Source of the DNA: Cymbomonas tetramitiformis
Taxonomy: Eukaryota > Chlorophyta > Pyramimonadophyceae > Pyramimonadales > Pyramimonadaceae
NCBI GenBank assembly: GCA_001247695.2
Contig: LGRX02033402.1
Location: 1-64,000 of the forward strand
Length of the DNA stretch: 64,000 nucleotides
Direction: 5' to 3'
The notes beneath the pieces were generated by a model. That model was given only the letters and a program-made list of their open reading frames with translations. It was not told where the DNA came from and ran no database searches. Below are positions 56,031-64,000 of the stretch, one piece after another (position 1 is the stretch's first letter; every line of letters begins with the position of its first letter). The translations under genes were made by a program, and so were the position numbers.

Positions 56031-57740
56031 ATAAAATACTGTGATAGGTGTTTTATAGCACACCGTGATACAAGTGACAACGGACACTGGTGACACATCG
56101 GGCTGAGGGGTGACAGACAGGAGACCCACTGTGCCACCCCCTTACTCGTGGGGGTGGCAAGATTGGGTTCCCCGTGACACCACCTCACCCCGTGGGGTTG
56201 AGGTGTCACCAGGAAAAGAGACAGGAGCACTGCAGGGTCTAGGGGCCAAACAGGCCCGGGCAGTCCGGCATGTGCCATCCCAAGTTGTCCAAAAGTCTTT
56301 TGCTAACTAATTCTAAAGAGTTCGGTCCCTCGAGAGTCGATCACAAGCCGAGAGGGCATGGAGAAGGGTCCTTCCGAACTGTGCTGCTTGCTTAATCTTG
56401 CTTTGCTGCCGAGCTGGATGTGGATGCACCCTGGAACTTCGGGATCCACGGAACCGAACGGAGAGCCTGCCCGGTCGGTGTCGTCGTCGTCCAGGGCGGT
56501 GCTGGGCCTGGGCCTCGGCTCGCCACGATCGTGTAAAGGGCGGAACGGGAATGCGGCCGCGCCATCGTCGCCATCGCCGCCATCGCCGTCCACAGCTGCA
56601 TGCTGCAATGAGGGTGAACCACGGCCCGCCGGGGGACCGGGGGCTGCGGCAGGAGGCACACCACCGGCGGGCTGAGCCCAGGCAGTGACGGAAGGGCGCT
56701 TCGGAGCCCTCGGAGCCTCGGGCGGCGCCCTCGACGGTGCAAATGATGCGGCGCATGCGTAGGGGCACACCCCCTCCGTGGCGAGGTGCCCATCAGTGAC
56801 GCCCCAAAAACGGAAGCATGAGATGCATGGGAAGCCGACCCCCTCCCACACCAAGTGGGGGACACGGGGGTTCTGGGCCGGCTTCCAATCTCCGACCGGC
56901 TTGACGATGTTGTTCTTGGTGCGTACGGCGTGAAACGCAGCACCACCGGCTCCGTCCGCCCGTGCCCTGCCACCACCAGCGCCCGAAGATGGTGGATCGG
57001 CTAGGCGGGAGAGGTGCCCCTCTGTCTGCCAAACAGTGGCAATGCGGAGGGCGAGGGTGGAAAATGTAAACCTGTGGCCAGCGGCGAGCTCACGGAGCAC
57101 CACCAGATATAGTGGGGACACGTGTGGGGAGCTCGCCGCCGACCGGCTGAGGACGTGCTGAAGGTCTTGTACACGTCCAGAGTCGTCGTAGGTAGGATGA
57201 AGCCGTTGATGTTTGTCTCCCAGGACGCGGAGAACCGTGAGCTGCGGGGCGGGGTCGGCGGTCTCGTCAATCTTCGTGTCCCGCAGCTTCGTCCAGAAGC
57301 GAAAAGTGTCGGGGTCCGTGGAGGCCTCGACGTGGTAACGTAGGCGCTGTAGTGCGCAACGTCCATCTCGTGGGTGGACTCGAGCTGACTCCTGGTAGAG
57401 CGCCAAAGCCGTACCGCTGAGGACGCCCTTGAGAATCATGAAGATGAGCTCGTTCAAGGACCAGTGGTACTCCAAGTACTCGTGCTCCAGATCGAAGAGC
57501 TTGTCGTACTCGTAGTGGGAGATGGGGGACAGGACGTGGCGTAGATTCCCAAGAAGGACCGCAAAGTCGGTCTCGGAGTCACTGCCGTCGAGGGTGTACC
57601 CCTTCTGCGGCTTGAAGCCATGAGATTTCAGGACCCTCACAAGCTCTTCGCCGTAAGTAAAAGCGTAATCCAATTTGTCAGCGTACTCGTACTGCTGCGA
57701 CGCTCGGACTGGGGTGGTCTTAAGGGTTCGCTTAGAAGCG
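56030..57740 (-). mobile_element. Element G: 5'-truncated Gag-bearing LTR element
   Basis: On the minus strand the Gag ORF is followed by GGGGTGAGGTGGTG (56178-56191) and then TCACGGGGAACC, matching the polypurine tract and LTR start of element C (TCACGGG). So a 3' LTR runs downward from 56177; its far end is not defined. No matching 5' LTR or primer site exists above 57740, where the Gag frame meets unrelated AT-rich sequence. Confidence 0.7.
56303..57673 (-). CDS. Gag-like protein of element G (5' truncated)
   Basis: A 456-residue ORF from the first Met; the open frame continues upstream to about 57730 and aligns by eye with element C Gag there (KTTPVRASQQYEYAD against TTTPVEEGREDEY), so the real N-terminus is missing. 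Shared blocks with element C Gag: KGYTLDGSDSETDFAVLL, LFDLEHEYLEYH, DGRCALQRLRYHVEA, and the Cys/His motif CISCFRFW, H, CPYAC. The Pro/Ala-rich and acidic C-terminus also matches in type. Without a 5' LTR it is unlikely to be expressed from its own promoter. Confidence 0.75.
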   Translation of the reverse strand: MDYAFTYGEELVRVLKSHGFKPQKGYTLDGSDSETDFAVLLGNLRHVLSPISHYEYDKLFDLEHEYLEYHWSLNELIFMILKGVLSGTALALYQESARVHPRDGRCALQRLRYHVEASTDPDTFRFWTKLRDTKIDETADPAPQLTVLRVLGDKHQRLHPTYDDSGRVQDLQHVLSRSAASSPHVSPLYLVVLRELAAGHRFTFSTLALRIATVWQTEGHLSRLADPPSSGAGGGRARADGAGGAAFHAVRTKNNIVKPVGDWKPAQNPRVPHLVWEGVGFPCISCFRFWGVTDGHLATEGVCPYACAASFAPSRAPPEAPRAPKRPSVTAWAQPAGGVPPAAAPGPPAGRGSPSLQHAAVDGDGGDGDDGAAAFPFRPLHDRGEPRPRPSTALDDDDTDRAGSPFGSVDPEVPGCIHIQLGSKARLSKQHSSEGPFSMPSRLVIDSRGTELFRIS

Positions 57741-58570
57741 ATATGATATATGATATATAGCGAGGCTATTATGGAACGTTAATAGCTCACGCAGCGTCTG
57801 TGTGGATATGAGTGCAGTGCTTCTTCAGAAGTGACTGCTGTAGCCCAACGCTACCTCATTTTACGCAATGCCCCGCATCTCTTAGATGCCACCACAATTG
57901 GGTTGTGAACCCAAGGCATTGGTTGAACAATCAGTATCGGCTGAACGAATAAGCCATATGATACTCGCATGCTTGTTCAGAACATGCTAGAAGCGAAGAT
58001 GAGTTTTCTCCGAACACTTCCGGTTCTTCAAGACTTCATCTTGCTTTGTCATCTCGATGCCACAACCTGGCCTCTCAATGACAGGTGTCACTCAAGATGA
58101 GTGAATGACAAATGGTACGACTGTACATGTCATAGTCGACCGTACTGACGACTGTCATAAATGTATGACGCGACTCGACCTGTACAGTCATGATCGACCA
58201 TACTGTCGACTGTCATAATAATATATGACACGACCGACTGTCATGATAATATATGACATGACATGACATGACATGGATGACAGGTATGACACGTATGACA
58301 TGTATGACACATATGTCATCGGTCATAACCCTGACAGATCTCCCCTCTTAAGAGAGTTGTGACCTCACAACGGGCATACCTTTGTATATGTCTTTAATGT
58401 CTTTGTTGTTGTCGCTTCTTGCTGGTACCAGTCTTCATACACCGATTTGAGGCGTCCCTCATGGTGTTTTTAGGTTATTGGGGGGAACTGAGTCCACTTT
58501 AGTCCCTCACCTTAGGCATTTAGCCATACAGTCCTTAGGATGTAGCCCACCTTTCCGGAAATCGTATCGT
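57741..58570. other. Repeat-rich spacer with TGTCAT/TATGACA motifs
   Basis: Between 58090 and 58330 the motifs CGACTGTCATA, TATATGACA and TGACATGACATGACATG recur many times in loosely tandem fashion. No gene. Confidence 0.6.
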
Positions 58571-61550
58571 TGAGTGACGTTCCAAGGTTCAATGAAGAGC
58601 GTTTTCGCGATACAATCCTACGCTGGATTACTGATTGATCCACACGTTATCATGTATGTGCTAGACGATTCAAAGCATCCGAAGTCTACGTTACGGATTA
58701 TTTGCGCTAGCCGTCGTCGCTTTTGCGCGATCGATGATCCCACGATTATAACGAATTATATTCGAACGATTCTCGGCCTAATATAGTGCACCCAACTCTT
58801 CCTCCCCTCCTTAAGCAACTTTGGAGGATCCTAGGCGGTGATGGGGAGCCCGATTTCGATAATAAACGAACAAAGGGGCTTGTTTTAATGCAAACGGAGC
58901 GGCCCTGCTTAACGGAATTGGACTTATAATCCTTTACCGGTCTGCTCAACTCCTCAATATTTTTGTCCAGTACGCACGCTTTGACGAACATCTATCGCGA
59001 TGAGTGAGAATGAATTCGCCACGTACTAATGTGAAATTTATTTAGTCATGTTTGTCAAGCACAACTTAGGATCACAACTCCTTCTACCTCAGTCAATATC
59101 TCCGGTAGCTTCGGATGACTGGCCAAGAATCCGATGACAAACCACGGTTTTGGCAAAGGTAGCATTTAGCAGTTTTTTTCACAGATATTGGTACCCGCAT
59201 ATGCGTATCTGTGTAAGGGTATGATTTATACAAGGCTCACTACACCTTAGCAAGGAAGGATCAATTCCTGCTCCTGTCATATCAATTTGATGCAGGGTAA
59301 AAAATGTTAGGGATATAACCCTGCAGTTCTCGGGTTGCAGCCCATTGCACCGAAGATGCATCGCAGTTCTTGGGATGCAGCCCTGCAGTTCTTGGGATGC
59401 AGCCCTGATATATTTATACGACCGATGGATGAAAACCTCTTGGGTACATGTTTCCACGGCCCGATTATTTTTAGGTCGGCATTTATTGGCAAAAGTCATT
59501 GGCTATCAGCTTTTGACTCAGAAGCCACAATGTTATAGAAGCTGCGACCTATTGTGATCATATGCGGCAGTTATGCCTTCAGCATACATAGACAATATGA
59601 TTATGTGGAACTTATAATCCCACTTAAGTTGCATCATGATATATTTATCAGGTGTTAACAAGTGTTCAGGATTTGATAAGGGGTTGACGCCCCACAAGCC
59701 AAAGGTCACTATCTCATAAGGCTCGCCTCAAGTGTGCGGCTTTGAGAATTAGTGTCCTGGCGAGGCACAGTCATGATGCTTCCTAGTCCATAATGGAACT
59801 GGAAATGAGAATACTCAAGATATCCGAAGACAGGAAGGCTTTTGGTTGGCCAGAGTTACTGTCAAGATGCTTAACCTTGATGGGGTTGCATTCGGATACA
59901 AACTGTGCAACCATGCATGTGACTTATGCATTGATGTATGACTTTGATGAATTGTCTCTTGTCATGAACCTGGAAGGAATGACGGGCAATTAGCTAGAGT
60001 GGCTGATTTACTCACTCGGCTTTGCTGTTCATGGAATTCGATGTTTAATGGCACAACTGGCAATCCTTTGCTCAGATGCTTTCCTGAAGACATTGGCAAC
60101 AACTTGTGTGCCAGCTTCTCTAGATTTAGAAATCATGGATCAACAATTTATGAATCAAAACACATGTATCAAGGTTGATTCAATGAATCCTTCAACTCTT
60201 GAATTTCGACAATCAGCATCTCAGGCTGTTGACGTCAAAGTGATGGTCTTAAGCTTACAATATAGCTTATTCACATTTGAAAAACCATCGTTCTCCTATG
60301 TCAATGCCCTTCATATACTATGATAGAGCCGGAGAAATATGCATCTATGATTTCTTCATAATGAACTTTATGTGTCAATAAGTCAAATAAGACTTCATTT
60401 GATGTTTCAATCGGCATGATGTACCGTGTTATCAACTTTATAGCTGCTATACACAGATGCTGGAACTTTTGATAAGATCTTTAATTTTCCAAGCAAAATC
60501 ACAATGATGTAAATCAATTTGTGGCAGCTGTATGAAAATGAATGAATCTATATTCTTCCTTCCCCTCGCAAAAAAAAGAGATGTATCAAACCAATTAGAT
60601 GGTGATGGAGGATGTTATTCAATCATTGTGTTATGTGAATAAGATTGAGATGCTTATCGAATGCTTTTAAAGGCAACAATGTCAATCTGTACATTGATTC
60701 TCTCTACGTCATATTGGCAACATGCCTGACGATTTTGAATGTGGCAAATGCCAGATGATGTCAAATGCAGTTGTTGGGTTGCAGCCCACATACATTTGTC
60801 AATTCAGGGTCATTATAGTGTGCCCAATTTAGACAATGTTCTGGAAAATGATTGTCATAATGAACAAAGAAATTAGTGATGGAGAGTTACCGAAGTTTAA
60901 CTTTGGTATCGAAGCTAATGGAGAGTCAATCAAGAAGTGTCTTAATGACGACAACTTACTACGAGTTGTATTTCCGTAGTTGATGGATGGCTGACATGTC
61001 ATTTCTTTATGAATAGAACATGGTATTGCATAGTGATATGTGTATATTCTTCAGCACATGATCACTTATCTCAATGGTGCCCATTTTATTTTTGGGCAGA
61101 CACTATTCAGAGACTTGTTATGATAAAGAAATATGAATGATGAATGTGTCATTTCAATCCGATAGAATTGTGACTTGTTTTATGACTATAAAATTTCTGT
61201 CACTTTCCAGAATGAGGATGAACTGTGCTTGGAGACCGTATGCAGATTGCAGGTTTTCCAAGACTTCGTGGTTTAATGGTAGAGGCAACAAATTTCTATA
61301 CATTCCCGAATGAGCTTTCAAAGAGTCTTTATTCCTCAATGAAGCATGCTTGTGTTATGTGACAAAATGTTATGAAATTACAAATATGGTGTCAATCTAT
61401 ATGTGGATGGTTTATACCATTGTATGCTATTCCACAAATAAATAGTGATGTCAGGATAAAACTTTGGACAATTGCAACTTAGTACAAATTTGAGTGCATT
61501 CAAGTCCACTAAAATGTTCAGAATCTGAATTTAATGTACTTTTCTAGCTA
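58571..61550. other. AT-rich region without recognised genes
   Basis: Base composition is much more AT-rich than before 58 kb. Short frames only. A block at 59326-59420 contains repeated GGGTTGCAGCCC and GGGATGCAGCCC palindrome-like motifs; a near-identical block is at 62970-63040. Confidence 0.45.
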
Positions 61551-61763
61551 AAGCTACCATTGACTGTCCAACATCCACTCTGGACATTGTTTCTTACGTC
61601 TTTTGGCATCACGCTCAGCGTTTTTCTTATTCTGCAAGCGCCTCTTTGCTACTTTTTCATCCGGAACATTGTACCGGCTACGAAACTTGCTGGTTACTTC
61701 TTCTTCTGAGCTTTCTTCATCCAAAAGCAAAACTGGCTTCAACATGTCTTGTTCTTTCATCTA
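61551..61763 (-). CDS. Terminal exon of an unidentified gene, basic charged protein
   Basis: A TCCTAG acceptor lies directly before the frame, which reads MKEQDMLKPVLLLDEESSEE, then RSRYNVPDEKVAKRRLQNKK, then RDAKRRKKQCPEWMLDSQW and a stop. The high Lys/Arg and Glu content suggests a nuclear coiled-coil or bZIP-like basic tail, but no heptad leucines follow. Because the acceptor touches the ATG, the Met need not be a start; the exon is more likely the 3' end of a gene whose upstream exons lie to the right. Confidence 0.45.
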
Positions 61764-64000
61764 GGACGAATCACACAGGGATGCAGCAGACCTGCAGCAT
61801 GAGAAGAAAATAAACAGCAAGAAAGTTATTATGCAAAATCACCACTGAAGGAGATGACTTTCATCATAGGATGGTATATTGGTTGTTTCATATGACACAT
61901 AGAAGATATGAATAATTCGTAGAGAATTTTGGGATAAACATCCTGACACTCTTGATTGCTCTATGCCCAAGAATGACCGAAGAGATTGCTTGCCACTTTT
62001 CAGCCATAAAGCGTAGAGGCTGCTTAACAACGGTTGGGACCATAAGCTAAATAGCTATGCAGCTATGTCGGAGGCTAAATAGCCATGATTGGACAGACTC
62101 TGTCTTTTATGGTGAATAGACCTCTGAGAAATGGTGTCTTAAAAATCAATTGACAACAACTCAACCTTTTGGTATGATGCAGAGCTGATGATCTTTGTTG
62201 CACTTCAATTTGTTTAATGTGTACTAATGAAATGCCTCGTGATATATAATCTCACAGAATAGGCATTGTTCAATGGCGATATGATCAGATATGTAATGAT
62301 CAATGAAGACAAGATGATTGGTATGGCTCATTCAATAGGCATAATTACCTCAAACAGATGCCAATACACGGATACATATCAAGACAAAAGGCAATAGGCT
62401 TATTGTATAGCCTTCAAGATAGCTAGCATTTATGCTGCATTGGTCAGCTCAGTGGCTTTGACCTTTTTAGATGTTGTACTCAGGCTGTAGCCTGCATATT
62501 GCATTGAGTACTCTTGACACCTTTAATGATACAATCAGATGATATGTATGAAATATCAAGAATGGTTGCTTCTTTCAATGATCATAGGTGGCAGAGGCAA
62601 TAGTGCTTGCACCGTGTCAATATACAATTCTAGTCTGGATACATGCTAGACCAGATGTATACAATGTCTAGATCTTCAAAATCAAGCTCATATGAATGTC
62701 TTGGCTGATGTATATGTCAACTTTCATGGAGTTCTGCATGGTTTGACTGTATATAGTCAGGCTTACCAAAGCAAAAACGATGATGCAACTTAATTGTTTT
62801 ATTTTATATTTTGTCTTTATTATTTATTTGGTTTTTAGTTGTATTTTTAGCTTACCATCTTCCCCCCTCAAGGAAGTGTATTGCTAGGCGGTTGTCAAGC
62901 GCCGTTCAAATACAACAGAGGTCCGACCTCTATGTGATGACGTGGAAGCTTTCTATGAAGCTGGATATCAGTTCTCGGGTTGCAGCCCCTTGCACCGAAG
63001 GTGCATCGCAGTTCTTGGGATGCAGCCCGAATCCACGTCATTAGCGTGGGTCATATAGTACCCAAGCATGTGCTGTGTATATACAACACTACCCTCCAGC
63101 GGCGAAGTGGCTTGCTATTACCATCATCGTATGCTGTGGGATATCAATATATGATCAGAGAGCATGGATATATATATATGTACCATGTTTGTCAATATCG
63201 GAGAGACTATGTCTTCTTAAAAATCCTCATGACTATATGTATAATGGCGCTACACCAATGTCAACACCTTCTCTCTGAGTGATTTATTGATTTCAGATGT
63301 GACGTCGTGGCATAAAACATGTCCACGTCATTGGCACGAGTCATGTTGTGTCCATGCATACACGATCTTAGCGCAGGTCACAATACAGTGCCCGAGCATA
63401 CGCGATTTTAGCGTAGGTCACATTGTGCCTCTATTTATTACATCTGAGAATATATGTTACTCATCTTTGTGAGTCTAGACAGCATTGTGCTGATTGCAAT
63501 GCTTTCTCTGGTGACTTATATATCACAGATTATACCAATGTGGTGATCAGTCCAGTGCAATATTTTGTCACCGGAATGTACAGGGATTGTGAATGATTGC
63601 AATCCAGCCGGAGAATAATCTCAACAGCTTATTCTGTACTAATGAATTCATCGGAGTTATACTTATTTCGACGATTCAAAAACCCATGTTATTGTAGTGA
63701 CGACATCTCATATGAATATATAGGGTTTTTATCAGAATGCTTTTATGTGATGTCAACATATATGAACAATTCACTTGCATCTCAGGACAAAAGAGTTATG
63801 CTTGGAAGGTCTTGCATGGTGGTCACCAACAGTTATTAGCCGTTATTCGGGTGCCAAATTCTGCCTTCAACACTGGGACTATATCAACCAGTCTTACAGC
63901 GATGCACTTGTCCTTCCCACTCTTATATACGGCTATAATGCCAAAGTGTATCAGGTGGGATATATATATATATATACATTATATAACTATATCTTCTGAT
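61764..64000. other. AT-rich region to window end
   Basis: No exon recognised with confidence. The block at 62970-63040 duplicates the one at 59326-59400. A TA-dinucleotide run is present at 63962-63978. Confidence 0.45.

Overview
The window is eukaryotic nuclear DNA from an intron-rich, repeat-rich genome. Protein motifs run on only if GT-AG introns are removed, long tandem arrays sit inside introns, and at least eight transposable elements are visible, several nested in one another. A primer-binding site matches the plant-type initiator tRNA-Met as I recall it, and the genes are a NEK-like kinase, a cysteine-containing LRR protein, an FHA protein and an ShKT-GT8 glycosyltransferase. Together these suggest a unicellular alga of the green lineage (prasinophyte-like). 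That is an inference; no marker gene fixes the species.

Layout. 1-834 is a 51-bp minisatellite. 835-7384 is a higher-order satellite of 265/344-bp monomers arranged in 874-bp trimers. 7.6-9.1 kb holds an FHA-domain gene (minus). 10.0-10.75 kb holds a Cys-rich ORF, probably from a transposon, followed by a 173-bp satellite (10.86-11.63 kb). 14.35-16.27 kb is an LRR gene (plus). 17.4-23.85 kb is a NEK-like kinase gene (minus) with seven phase-consistent exons, and two of its introns carry 51-bp and 41-bp arrays. 24.9-28.9 kb is a direct-repeat-flanked element containing a younger Gag-encoding LTR element. 29.67-34.46 kb holds two LTR elements inserted side by side. 34.85-40.68 kb is a hAT-like element broken open by a tRNA-derived palindrome and by an LTR retrotransposon whose gag is itself interrupted by two small DNA transposons. 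41.7-43.6 kb is an inverted-repeat element with repeated tRNA-like hairpins. 44.5-45.1 kb is a transposon protein remnant. 46.7-55.5 kb is a large minus-strand gene encoding a type II membrane glycosyltransferase (N-terminal anchor, two ShKT domains, GT8 catalytic domain). 56.0-57.74 kb is another Gag-bearing LTR element, truncated at its 5' side. From about 59 kb the sequence is AT-rich and nearly gene-free, with one terminal exon at 61.55 kb.

The main theme is a set of Gag-only LTR elements. They share a primer-binding site complementary to the 5' half of initiator tRNA-Met (the copia/Ty5-type half-tRNA primer), a shared polypurine tract and a Cys/His motif, but no reverse transcriptase or integrase is visible anywhere in the window. 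They must be mobilised in trans by an autonomous partner elsewhere. The host genes look unrelated to one another and do not form a pathway.
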